Part shown: positions 1 through 7,278 of the stretch, piece after piece | How the letters are laid out: each line of letters starts with the position of its first letter | How positions within the stretch are numbered: position 1 is the first letter of the stretch | From: WYEN01 sp049976205 | GTDB taxonomy: Archaea > Thermoproteota > Thermoprotei_A > Sulfolobales > AG1 | DNA length: 20,610 nucleotides | Reading direction: 5' to 3' | Assembly (NCBI GenBank): GCA_049976205.1 | Contig: JBMFIR010000026.1 | Location: forward strand, 1 to 20,610 | Program-made: the position numbers and the translations under genes | The notes under the pieces: generated by a model | Databases searched by the model: none | Seen by the model: only the letters and a program-made list of their open reading frames with translations | What the model was told of the DNA's origin: nothing

Positions 1-166
1 CTCTATATTTTTGAGATGAATAGAGGCAATACACCACTCCACTAGGCAATAAACAATACCTAAACTCCACCCCTAGAAAGGACGAGGCTTCTAAAAAGGT
101 GGTGTGATTCTTTGAATATCTCCGAGAAGATAAAAAAAGATATTATATTGACTCCTCTAATCCCTT

Positions 167-188
167 AATTGAATAGACCTATTCAATT
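167..188. promoter_or_regulatory. Perfect palindrome, candidate operator of the RHH regulator
   Basis: Two 10-base arms, AATTGAATAG (167-176) and CTATTCAATT (179-188), are exact reverse complements around a 2-base centre. The site ends about 12 bases before the TATA-like box at 200-207 of the ribbon-helix-helix gene. RHH proteins bind palindromic operators as dimers or tetramers and often autoregulate, so an operator is the natural reading. A transcript hairpin is the alternative. The palindrome is seen directly; its function is inferred. Confidence 0.5.
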
Positions 189-198
189 CAAATAAAGT

Positions 199-208
199 CT
201 TTATATAG
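199..208 (+). promoter_or_regulatory. TATA box (box A) of the RHH gene
   Basis: The stretch CTTTATATAG is a good archaeal TATA element. Its centre lies about 28 bases before the GTG at 232. That spacing places transcription initiation at or next to the GTG and suggests a leaderless or nearly leaderless mRNA. Confidence 0.55.
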
Positions 209-231
209 TACCCTCAACTTAGTATAAATGG

Positions 232-567
232 GTGTTAAGAAGCATCAAAATGAGTAGTAGCAAAGACTATCAATCATTAAAATACGAAGAAGTTCTAAAT
301 GAAGAAGTAATAGATCCGGTAAGGAAAAGAGACGAAATTAAAATAATTACACTGAAAATAAGTGGTGAGTTGTACAAAGAGCTAGCCCATTACAAAGAAA
401 AGTATGGTTATTCTAGTAGAAGTGACTTTATAAGAGATGCTATAAAGACGTATATGAGATTACTAAATCTTCTCGAGAATAATTCCCCAGTCACCCTAGA
501 TGCTAGAGTTAGAGACTTGAGCGAGATCATAGAGAAAATTATTAGAAGTAAATGCGGATTTTCTTAA
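232..567 (+). CDS. Ribbon-helix-helix (CopG/NikR-type) transcriptional regulator
   Basis: A 111-residue basic protein. Residues about 35-80 form a ribbon-helix-helix DNA-binding domain: a short beta strand (IKIITLKIS), helix 1 (GELYKELAHYKEKYG) and helix 2 opened by SSRSDFIRDAIKTYM, the usual S-R-S-[DE]-[FY]-I-R pattern of the family. The roughly 35-residue N-terminal arm and the C-terminal helix are not recognised, and no NikR metal-binding domain is present. The GTG at 232 fits a TATA box about 28 bases upstream; ATG 250 in the same frame is an alternative start. The palindrome at 167-188 directly upstream suggests autoregulation. The gene stands alone, so its target genes are unknown. The family call is firm; the regulon is not. 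Confidence 0.8.
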   Translation: MLRSIKMSSSKDYQSLKYEEVLNEEVIDPVRKRDEIKIITLKISGELYKELAHYKEKYGYSSRSDFIRDAIKTYMRLLNLLENNSPVTLDARVRDLSEIIEKIIRSKCGFS

Positions 568-716
568 CTAGATCCTTAAAAATTCTACGATAAGGTAATA
601 CCTCAAAGTAATATTTATGTAATACTAGTTGAATATATATATATAAAATAAACCCCGGATCTTTACAAGAAGAAGTTTTTAGAGTATTATGAATTAATCA
701 TTATCTATAGAAGACC

Positions 717-1172
717 ATGGCGAGTAATAATATCTCAGAGGTACTAGAGTATTTAGTTCTTAAGAAGATGGCTGGTAGACCAGAGTTCCTGAGGGCATTA
801 TTAGAGTATGTTGATGGTCTCGCATCACCAACAACTATATCTAGCACATATGGCTTATCAAAATATCAGTTCAGGGGATTTGCCCAGAGAATATATGATA
901 AAGCTGGGAACAGATCTATGGCTAATTTACTAATTAAAATCACTGTTCCTTTGATTCTTGAGAAAACAGAAGTGTATATTGATAGAAGTCAGAGACCTGA
1001 GATATGTAGAGTCTGTGGAAAAAAACTCTACAATGTATTCCCAGAGGATCATATAAAGAAACATCATAAAGATCTAATAGACTATGAAAAACAAAAAATT
1101 ATTTCCGAGTTAAAAAAGATCCTTAAACAATACACCAAGGAATCTAAAGAAGTAATAGCAGACACATACTAA
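717..1172 (+). CDS. Uncharacterised HTH protein with C-terminal C2H2-type zinc finger
   Basis: A 151-residue protein without a recognised name. Residues about 30-75 look like a helix-turn-helix (SPTTISSTYGLSKYQFRGF followed by a basic helix), preceded by a helical segment. Around residues 98-118 a C-x2-C pair (CRVCGKK) is followed by paired histidines (DHIKKHHKD), which reads as a C2H2-like zinc finger. The C-terminus is lysine-rich and helical. Together these suggest a nucleic-acid-binding protein, a transcription factor or an RNA/ribosome-associated factor; the sequence does not decide. The ATG at 717 follows a TATA-like stretch near 674-682. Downstream lie Lsm and L37e on the same strand after a 90-base gap that has its own TATA box, so co-transcription is not required. 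Confidence 0.65.
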   Translation: MASNNISEVLEYLVLKKMAGRPEFLRALLEYVDGLASPTTISSTYGLSKYQFRGFAQRIYDKAGNRSMANLLIKITVPLILEKTEVYIDRSQRPEICRVCGKKLYNVFPEDHIKKHHKDLIDYEKQKIISELKKILKQYTKESKEVIADTY

Positions 1173-1219
1173 TGAGAAAAATAACAATCAAACCATCACA
1201 TTTATTGAGGAAGTGAAGC

Positions 1220-1228
1220 TTTTATATT
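1220..1228 (+). promoter_or_regulatory. TATA box for the lsm-L37e pair
   Basis: TTTTATATT with T-rich flanks lies about 38 bases before the Lsm start. That implies a short leader of roughly 10 bases. L37e follows Lsm with only 13 bases between, so this is probably the promoter for both. Confidence 0.45.
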
Positions 1229-1262
1229 CCCCACAAATATAGTATATTGAAGCATTAGGACA

Positions 1263-1499
1263 TTGGTGGCCGAAGTGAGCGAGGTTGCTGCAAAAATACT
1301 GAGTGAGTCCATTGGAAAAATAGTGTTGATAAAATTAAGAGGAGATAAGAATTTAAGAGGTAAATTAAGAAGCTTCGACATACATCTAAACATAGTATTA
1401 GATGATGCTGAAGAAATCAAAGATGATGGGACCTCTAGAAGACTTGGGACAGTAGTTATACGTGGAGAAAACGTTGTTCTAATCTCTCCCGTAAGCTAA
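1263..1499 (+). CDS. Archaeal Sm-like protein (Lsm/SmAP)
   Basis: A 78-residue protein that fills a single Sm fold. The Sm1 motif covers residues about 17-50 (GKIVLIKLRG, then LRGKLRSFDIHLNIVLDDAEE), with the typical FD-x-HLN-x-VL-DDAEE core whose His and Asn line the RNA-binding pore. The Sm2 motif follows near residues 62-77 (GTVVIRGENVVLISP), the hallmark IRG-x-N-V-V. Archaeal Lsm proteins form heptameric rings that bind U-rich RNA and interact with RNA-processing factors. Translation could begin at TTG 1263 or GTG 1266, which differ by one residue. The gene sits just before L37e, a common archaeal pairing, and the two are probably translated from one mRNA. Confidence 0.93.
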   Translation: MVAEVSEVAAKILSESIGKIVLIKLRGDKNLRGKLRSFDIHLNIVLDDAEEIKDDGTSRRLGTVVIRGENVVLISPVS

Positions 1500-1512
1500 G
1501 GGGGTGATTTAA

Positions 1513-1707
1513 ATCACTAAAGGAACTCCCTCAATGGGAAAGAGATCAAATAAAGTGACACATATTAAATGCAGAAGATGCGGAAGAGTAGCATTCAATG
1601 TCTCGAAAGGATACTGTGCCGCATGTGGTTTCGGTAGATCAAAGAGATTAAGAAGCTACACTTGGTCATCAAGAAAAATTAATAGAATAAGGTTACCGCT
1701 TAGATAG
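1513..1707 (+). CDS. rpl37e: Ribosomal protein L37e (eL37) with apparent ATC start
   Basis: A 64-residue reading frame whose product after the initiator reads TKGTPSMGKR and so on, matching the highly conserved N-terminus of archaeal L37e. A C4 zinc ribbon follows (KCRRCGR, then YCAACGFGRSKR) and a basic tail ends in NRIRLPLR. It binds 23S rRNA in the large subunit. The codon at the expected initiator position is ATC (1513-1515), not ATG/GTG/TTG, and an in-frame TAA precedes it at 1510. A strong ribosome-binding site GGTGAT (1503-1508) lies exactly as far from this ATC as the sites of serS and the SufT-like gene lie from their starts. The first ordinary start, ATG 1534, would remove the conserved TKGTPS segment. 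The gene begins 13 bases after the Lsm stop. Confidence 0.92.
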   Translation: MTKGTPSMGKRSNKVTHIKCRRCGRVAFNVSKGYCAACGFGRSKRLRSYTWSSRKINRIRLPLR

Positions 1708-1822
1708 AATAATTGATCCTACTAAATTAAGTATAGATCATAAGTCTAAGATACTTATTCATAAGCCATATTTAAGATCTTAGCGAATCATCGATGAATC
1801 AATATAACTAAATAATATTAGC

Positions 1823-1887
1823 TTTCTCACAGAAAATGAGAGAGTAAAGTTAAATATAATTAGTTTCTCAGAAATAATTGTGAGAGT
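1823..1887. repeat. Two similar inverted repeats flanking a TATA-like box
   Basis: TTTCTCA (1823-1829) faces TGAGAGA (1837-1843), and TTTCTCA (1864-1870) faces TGAGAG (1881-1886). A TATA-like TTAAATAT (1850-1857) lies between the two. The half-sites recur 41-44 bases apart, near four helical turns. They look like paired operator sites controlling the membrane mannosyltransferase-like gene at 1893. No regulator is identified. Confidence 0.35.
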
Positions 1888-1892
1888 TATAT

Positions 1893-3257
1893 ATGAGATT
1901 AACATATGCTAGAACTCTCCTAATAATCGCCCTTATATCTATAGTCTATGGTTTAATTGCGTTCTTGTACTATTATAACACTCCATACTACAATGGGTAT
2001 ATATCTGATGAGATATGGTACGTGGACTCAGCCAGGAATCTTCTCTATTTAATAGGTGCCGAACCAAAGTTGACAAAACCTTATACAGCAACCATATTTA
2101 TAAAACCTGAAGCTGATACTCAGGAAGTGGTTTCATTAATAAATAGTTCATATCCTGATGTAAAGATTCTTCAGACACTGTCAAAGATTAAGGCGATATA
2201 TGTCGAGACCAATAATTTAACGCAGTTAGAGGATCTCGGGAAACTACCAGAGATAAAGTATTTGAGACCAGGCTATGTCTACGGCGATGCTGGAGAGATT
2301 GATACTTACTACAACCTGGAGCACCCTCCACTAGCAAAGTACTTTATAATGTACTCAATGATGATATTCGGAGACAAACCATTTTACTGGCGGTTACCAT
2401 CGATTCTCCTCGGAGTACTTAAGGTCTTTGTCATTGGAGTATTTATCTATAGAATAACTAAGGAGCCTATCTTCGGTATACTAGCTTCACTAACCATTCT
2501 CATGGATCCTGTAAATGTGTATATGGATGGGCTAGCAATGCTTGAGCCATATGTGGCGTTTTTCACAATTTTGTCAGCAATATTTATTTGTTTAAGAAAA
2601 GATCTGTTAGCGGGATTATTTATTGGATTGAGCGGAGCCTCTAAAATGAGCGGGTTCTTCGTAGCGTTACCAGGTCTATTTATTTCAATAGCTACTCGCA
2701 AAAGTCTTGTGAAAAGCTTATTTTATTACGTAGTAACTCCTCTGATTATCTATATACTCCTTAATATACCTATTATGTTGTTATTTGGAGCATCGGATTG
2801 GTGGAGCAGGAGTGTTATAGGAGCATTATCATGGCATTTATCAACTAAAACTAGGCCTGGCGAAGGTCCACCTATTTCTGCCCCATGGGAATGGTTTGTA
2901 GGAATAAACCCATTCTATGTGACTATTAACCCGGATACTCCCATAAGAGGAAACATAATTATTTACTTAGGAACAATTGTCCTCTCAGTAGCCTCTCTAT
3001 TATTCTTCATAAGATACAGAGAATTGGTCAGGGAATACGTTAGTATAATCCAGCTATTAATTATATCCTACGGGACATGGCTAGGATATGTAATTGTATG
3101 GTTCGCAGGAAATCACTCTGAGTATAGTTTCTATATGGCTCAAGTAGCTCCTTTATTCGATACATTATTCATATCACTACTATATTTATTCTATAAAGAA
3201 TATGATAGATTCGCTAAAATGATCTCTGAAATAATTTCACCACAGAGATCTCAATGA
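1893..3257 (+). CDS. GT39/PMT-like dolichyl-phosphate-mannose:protein mannosyltransferase, membrane protein
   Basis: A 454-residue polytopic membrane protein of the GT-C fold. TM1 covers residues 7-29. An acidic pair, D39-E40 (SDEIWYVDSAR), lies in the first outer loop where PMT-family enzymes hold their catalytic acid, and EHPPLAKY (143-150) is the family's H-P-P-L-x-K signature. About eight further hydrophobic segments follow (for example around 165-190, 190-210, 215-265, 275-300, 355-375, 385-405, 415-435). These enzymes transfer a sugar from a lipid-phosphate carrier to proteins or lipids outside the cell. Residues about 61-130, between the DE and HPPL motifs, are an extra soluble segment unusual for the family (see findings). 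The ATG at 1893 is a near-leaderless start. The sugar and acceptor cannot be told from the sequence. Confidence 0.78.
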   Translation: MRLTYARTLLIIALISIVYGLIAFLYYYNTPYYNGYISDEIWYVDSARNLLYLIGAEPKLTKPYTATIFIKPEADTQEVVSLINSSYPDVKILQTLSKIKAIYVETNNLTQLEDLGKLPEIKYLRPGYVYGDAGEIDTYYNLEHPPLAKYFIMYSMMIFGDKPFYWRLPSILLGVLKVFVIGVFIYRITKEPIFGILASLTILMDPVNVYMDGLAMLEPYVAFFTILSAIFICLRKDLLAGLFIGLSGASKMSGFFVALPGLFISIATRKSLVKSLFYYVVTPLIIYILLNIPIMLLFGASDWWSRSVIGALSWHLSTKTRPGEGPPISAPWEWFVGINPFYVTINPDTPIRGNIIIYLGTIVLSVASLLFFIRYRELVREYVSIIQLLIISYGTWLGYVIVWFAGNHSEYSFYMAQVAPLFDTLFISLLYLFYKEYDRFAKMISEIISPQRSQ

Positions 3258-3291
3258 GTATTAGTATTTATATAATATCACAGTTTGACAA

Positions 3292-4458
3292 TTAATCAAA
3301 TAATCTCTCGAGTCCTCCTCTAAGGATAAATTTAGACATTGTGAGCTTCTGTATCTCGTTAGTTCCCTCACCAATCTCTAGCAACTTTATATCTCGATAG
3401 ATTCTCTCAGTCACACTTTCTTTACTATAGCCGAAGCCTCCTAATAGTCTCAATGCCTCACCTACTACATATACTGTTGATTGCGTAACGAAGTTCTTAG
3501 TTAATGCCGCTATTAAAGGAATAGTATCTTTAGTAGGCTCTTTATCGTATTCCTCTGCCGCTCTATATACGAGTACTCTACTGGTCTCCAAGAGAGTATA
3601 TAGATCTGCTAGAAGAAACTGTATATATTGGAAATCAATCACTCTTTTATTAAAAGCTTTTCTATTGCTAACAAACTCGTAGGCCTCGTTGAGCGCTTTC
3701 TCTGCTAAGCCTATGCCTATTGAGCTAATAGCTATTCTACCAATATTCAAGGCCTCCATAGCGATTTTGAAACCCTTGCCACTCTCACCAATAACATGGT
3801 CGTCTCCAACAACACAATCCTCTAGAACAACCTCAGCGGTTCCTGTACCTCTGAAACCCATGATCTCGATAGGGCTAGTTTTGATACAATTAGATCTCTT
3901 AACTAGGAAGGAGGCAATATTTCTATGTCTCTCTTCTCTAGGACCGGTTCTGGCAAAAACAATGTAGTAATCAGCATATTGTCCTTGTGTTATCCAAGTC
4001 TTAATACCTCTCAGAACCCACTCGCCCCCTCTTCTTTCGGCGAAACTCTCTATAGAGGCTGCATCACTTCCACAACAGGGTTCTGATAAAGCAAAAGATC
4101 CTATGGCTTCTCCTGAAGCGATCTTTGGTAGAATCTCCTCACGAATCTTACTATTACCATAGGTATAAAGTATATGAGAAACTAGTGTTCCCTGAACCTC
4201 AGCTATAAGGGATAGAGAACCGCTATACTTGGCTAACTCCTCTAGCACAATACATGTTCCTTTAAGATCCAGGCCTCCGCCACCATATTCCGTTGGTATA
4301 TTAGGTGCTAACAAACCGTGTCTACCCATTTCTCTAATAACCTCTCTTGGATAAAGATTCTCTCTATCAATCTTCACCGCAATATTAGTGATATATGTCT
4401 CGGCAAATTCCTTAACCACTTTTCTTAGTAGAGCAGGATTTATAGATGAAGAGTACAT
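3292..4458 (-). CDS. Acyl-CoA dehydrogenase
   Basis: About 388 residues, full length for the family. It has an all-alpha N-terminal domain, a middle beta domain with the signature SFALSEPCCGSDAAS and the WITQGQYADY FAD-contact segment, and a C-terminal four-helix domain ending in LLGGFGYSKE and EIGEGTNEIQ. The Glu before GTNEIQ aligns with the catalytic base of medium-chain acyl-CoA dehydrogenases. The enzyme would introduce an alpha-beta double bond into an acyl-CoA, passing electrons from FAD to an ETF-like acceptor; chain length cannot be told. I prefer ATG 4458, about 9 bases after the start site predicted from a TATA-like stretch near 4485-4500. TTG 4470 in frame adds four residues. The gene is alone on its strand, so its electron acceptor and the other beta-oxidation genes must lie elsewhere. 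Confidence 0.9.
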   Translation of the reverse strand: MYSSSINPALLRKVVKEFAETYITNIAVKIDRENLYPREVIREMGRHGLLAPNIPTEYGGGGLDLKGTCIVLEELAKYSGSLSLIAEVQGTLVSHILYTYGNSKIREEILPKIASGEAIGSFALSEPCCGSDAASIESFAERRGGEWVLRGIKTWITQGQYADYYIVFARTGPREERHRNIASFLVKRSNCIKTSPIEIMGFRGTGTAEVVLEDCVVGDDHVIGESGKGFKIAMEALNIGRIAISSIGIGLAEKALNEAYEFVSNRKAFNKRVIDFQYIQFLLADLYTLLETSRVLVYRAAEEYDKEPTKDTIPLIAALTKNFVTQSTVYVVGEALRLLGGFGYSKESVTERIYRDIKLLEIGEGTNEIQKLTMSKFILRGGLERLFD

Positions 4459-4644
4459 AAAAATATTCAACCCTCGTAATTAATCACATAAATTAAATAA
4501 AATTAATACTTTGTCTCAAGGATCTCTAATTTAATTATGTTAACATTCAAATCATACTGATACTTTTCGTATATCTATAGATAATCTAAGATTACAATAG
4601 ATTTAAGCTCTCAGAGATTAATTTTCTTAGTAGAGGTCTCTCAC

Positions 4645-5040
4645 GTGGATGAGAAAGTTAAAGAAGCTCTGAAACAAAAGATCATTAGCGTCTTAGAAAA
4701 AATTTATGACCCTGAGATACCAATAGATATATGGAATCTCGGACTGATCTATGGAATAGATATATCAGATGATGGTGTAGTTAACATAACAATGACTTTT
4801 ACAGCTATTGGTTGTCCTGTAGCCACTATACTACCTTATCAAGTATATGATGTATTAGTTAAGGAGGTTCCAGAAGCTAAGGAGATTAATATTGATGTAG
4901 TCTTTGATCCTCCATGGACACCACTTAAAATGACGGAGAAGGGTCGTAGAATGTTTATAGACATCTATGGATACGACATAGTTGAGCAGTGGAGAAGAAG
5001 AATGGGTGAGTCAGGAGAGGAATCCTCTATTTCGCAGTAG
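4645..5040 (+). CDS. DUF59/MIP18-family (SufT/PaaD-like) Fe-S assembly protein
   Basis: A 131-residue single-domain protein. DPEIP (22-26) opens the MIP18 fold. T51 to C57 gives the family's T-x-x-GCP motif with the conserved cysteine C57, and DPPWTP (88-93) is the conserved loop. Relatives (SufT, PaaD, the CIA protein CIAO2/MIP18) help mature iron-sulfur proteins or deliver metal clusters. The GTG at 4645 is set by GAGGT, ten bases upstream from its GG. The next gene, serS, starts 39 bases after the stop on the same strand, so they may share a transcript. The substrate protein is unknown. Confidence 0.85.
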   Translation: MDEKVKEALKQKIISVLEKIYDPEIPIDIWNLGLIYGIDISDDGVVNITMTFTAIGCPVATILPYQVYDVLVKEVPEAKEINIDVVFDPPWTPLKMTEKGRRMFIDIYGYDIVEQWRRRMGESGEESSISQ

Positions 5041-5079
5041 TTAAGTGTTATCTATAGAGAACCGTATCAGGTGTTTCTT

Positions 5080-6453
5080 TTGAGCTGGATCATACTCGAT
5101 TTACTAAGAAAGAATCCAGATGAGTTAAAGAAACATGTGAGAAAGAGATTCTTTGATGAGACCTTAGTTGATCAAGCGTATCAACTAGATCTTGATTGGC
5201 GAAAAATTCTCAGAGAGGTTGAAGAACTAAGACATAAACACAACGAAATAAGTGAAGCAGTAGCAAAAACAAGAGATCCTGCTGAGAAAAATAATTTAAT
5301 AAATAAAGCTAAAGAGCTCTTAGCAATAATATCCGAGAAGGAAAAAAGACTAAAAGAGATTGAGGAAAAAAGAGAGGAAATTCTTCTTCAGCTACCAAAT
5401 ATAGTTCACGAAGACGTACCAGTAGGCGATGAGAGTGCTAATAAACCGATTAGAACATGGGGTATTGCACGTGTGTATAAAGGCGATCTAAATATGTTTC
5501 TCAGCGAGACCAAGCTGAAAGGTGTTGAGATGAGTTATGAAGTTATTGATTGGAGACCTGTTGGGCATGCTGATATGCTTGAATATGTTTTGAGATTAGG
5601 AAACACTGAGAAAGCAGCTGAGGTAGCTGGATCAAGATTTTACTACTTATTCGATGACTTAGTCTGGTTGGATATGGCTCTTCTATGGTACGCCATAGAT
5701 ATTTTAACAGCGAAGGGATATACGCTGGTTCTGCCACCATATATGCTTAGAGAAGAAATTATGAGAGCAGTAACTGATTACTCAACGCTTAGAGACGCTA
5801 TCTACAGAATAGAGAACGAGGATCTTGTATTAATTGGAACAGCTGAACATTCTATAGCAGCTCTTCACAGGGGTGAAGAGATAGATGAAGATATACTACC
5901 TCTTAAATACGTAGGTATAAGTCCGTGCTTTAGAAGAGAAGCTGGTGCTGGTAGTAGAGATCTCAAAGGGATCTTCAGAGTACATCAATTCCACAAGGTT
6001 GAGCAGTTCATATTCTCGCTACCCGAGCAAAGTTGGGAGCTACATGAGGAGATTACTAGAAATGCTGAGGAGCTCTTTCAGGGACTAGAGCTTCCTTATA
6101 GAGTTGTTGACATTGCTTCTGGAGACTTAGGTGCTCCAGCAGCCCGGAAATATGATCTTGAGGTTTGGATGCCGGCTCAAGCTAAGTTTAGAGAGATGGT
6201 TAGCTCAAGTAATGATCTTGATTGGCAGAGTTATAGACTAAAAATAAGGTTCGTGAGGAAGAGAGGACGTGTGAAAGGTTATGTTCATACACTGAACTCC
6301 ACTGCCATAGCTAGTACAAGAACTATAACAGCAATTCTCGAGAACAAGCAAGATAGAGAAGGCGTTGTTGAGATACCTAAGGTCTTAAGAAGATATTTAG
6401 AGGTCTTTAAGAAGGCTCCTAAAGACTATATCTATCCTAGGAAAAGATCGTGA
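5080..6453 (+). CDS. serS: Seryl-tRNA synthetase
   Basis: A class II synthetase of about 457 residues that attaches serine to tRNA-Ser and tRNA-Sec-type acceptors. An N-terminal alpha-helical hairpin arm (about residues 25-105, rich in E, K, L and R) reaches across the tRNA. The catalytic core has motif 2 with FRREAGAGSRDLKG (F284 onward) and the HQFHKVEQF strand, and motif 3 with LNSTAIASTRTITAILEN near the C-terminus. It is the common SerRS type, not the rare methanogen type. TTG 5080 is preferred: it gives the normal N-terminus (SWIILDLLRKNP), and AGGTG at 5069-5073 sits at the usual distance. GTG 5071 in the same frame would lie inside that ribosome-binding site. Confidence 0.96.
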   Translation: MSWIILDLLRKNPDELKKHVRKRFFDETLVDQAYQLDLDWRKILREVEELRHKHNEISEAVAKTRDPAEKNNLINKAKELLAIISEKEKRLKEIEEKREEILLQLPNIVHEDVPVGDESANKPIRTWGIARVYKGDLNMFLSETKLKGVEMSYEVIDWRPVGHADMLEYVLRLGNTEKAAEVAGSRFYYLFDDLVWLDMALLWYAIDILTAKGYTLVLPPYMLREEIMRAVTDYSTLRDAIYRIENEDLVLIGTAEHSIAALHRGEEIDEDILPLKYVGISPCFRREAGAGSRDLKGIFRVHQFHKVEQFIFSLPEQSWELHEEITRNAEELFQGLELPYRVVDIASGDLGAPAARKYDLEVWMPAQAKFREMVSSSNDLDWQSYRLKIRFVRKRGRVKGYVHTLNSTAIASTRTITAILENKQDREGVVEIPKVLRRYLEVFKKAPKDYIYPRKRS

Positions 6454-6493
6454 TCTCTTTTATTTTAAATAGTTAAATAATATTTGGAGAGTA

Positions 6494-7222
6494 ATGAGTT
6501 TAGGTCCAATAGATAAGACTATTCTAGAGTTTCTAAAGAAACATCCTAATTCTAAGCCTAGAGAGATTGCTGACGCGCTAGGTTTCAGTATTGTTGTTGT
6601 GAGATCCTCTCTATATAGATTAAGAGAAAGAGGTTACGTCGCAAGAACAAGTAAGGGGTATATAGCGAAAACTTCTCCAGAGCGCAAATCTGTTTCTGAG
6701 ACACATGAAGATAAGACCTCAAGAGAGGTATCCGAGAATTATATTAGAGACCTTACTGATCTCAGAAACGAGGTCAATGATATCATTGATAGAATCTCTG
6801 AGATAGAGAAGACTCTACAAGACTTCGGGGAAACAATAGCCAGACTAGAGAAACAGTACAGCGAAATGAGAGTATTAGTAAAGAATCTGCAGAGTCTATA
6901 TGAATTGAGTCATAGGAGAACGCCTAGTGATCCTTTAATATCAAGATTACTTAGTGAAAAGATCCTTAGCATGAGTGAGGCTAGGAGATATGCCTCGGAG
7001 GGATTAGGAAGCTTAGATAAGTATATTGAGTCAGGCGTTGCAGTAATAATAGGGAAATTTGTTGTTAGTAAAGAGTTTTATGATAATATAATTTCTAAGC
7101 TACCAATCGAAGCTGATAAATTGAATGAGTTAAGTGCTAAGGAAAAGATTTTGATAGAGACATTAATTAATGAGGGATACGCCTACATAGATCCTAATCA
7201 CGTAATTAGATTATTGGAATAG
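6494..7222 (+). CDS. Winged-helix DNA-binding protein with central coiled coil
   Basis: A 242-residue protein of unknown role. Residues 6-60 form a winged helix: DKTILEFLKKHPNSKPREIADALG, recognition helix SIVVVRSSLYRLRERG, then the wing YVARTSKGYIAK. Residues about 80-140 are a heptad-rich coiled coil (LTDLRNEVNDIIDRISEIEK and on), which suggests dimerisation. The C-terminal domain (about 150-242) is mixed alpha/beta with a segment SGVAVIIGKFVVSKEFY; I do not recognise it. It probably acts as a dimeric DNA-binding regulator or chromatin-associated protein. ATG 6494 follows GGAGAG. It starts 40 bases after serS and ends just before the aRF1 promoter region, so it may be co-transcribed with serS. 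Confidence 0.65.
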   Translation: MSLGPIDKTILEFLKKHPNSKPREIADALGFSIVVVRSSLYRLRERGYVARTSKGYIAKTSPERKSVSETHEDKTSREVSENYIRDLTDLRNEVNDIIDRISEIEKTLQDFGETIARLEKQYSEMRVLVKNLQSLYELSHRRTPSDPLISRLLSEKILSMSEARRYASEGLGSLDKYIESGVAVIIGKFVVSKEFYDNIISKLPIEADKLNELSAKEKILIETLINEGYAYIDPNHVIRLLE

Positions 7223-7242
7223 TTGTTCCAAGGGATCGTGGC

Positions 7243-7275
7243 TAAAATTTTTCCCTTGAGCTACAATATATATTT
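7243..7275 (+). promoter_or_regulatory. AT-rich promoter region of the aRF1 gene
   Basis: Two candidate TATA elements are visible: TAAAATTTTT (7243-7252) and AATATATATT (7265-7274). The first would place transcription near 7274, a few bases before GTG 7279. The second would start RNA near 7296, inside the conserved coding region and downstream of any possible start. The first is therefore favoured, but neither is a textbook box. Confidence 0.35.
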
Positions 7276-7278
7276 CTG

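Noticed and set aside
1504..1515. L37e made by readthrough of TAA from GTG 1504
   Set aside because: GTG-ATT-TAA-ATC is in frame, but the GTG sits inside the GGTGAT ribosome-binding site and the known L37e N-terminus begins exactly at the ATC, so ATC initiation is simpler.
1770..1805. Possible C/D-box small RNA near CGATGAATC
   Set aside because: Only a weak C-like box is present; no D box (CTGA) or internal C'/D' pair at the right spacing.
5071..5079. GTG 5071 as the serS start
   Set aside because: This GTG is part of the AGGTG ribosome-binding site for TTG 5080, which also gives the normal SerRS N-terminus.
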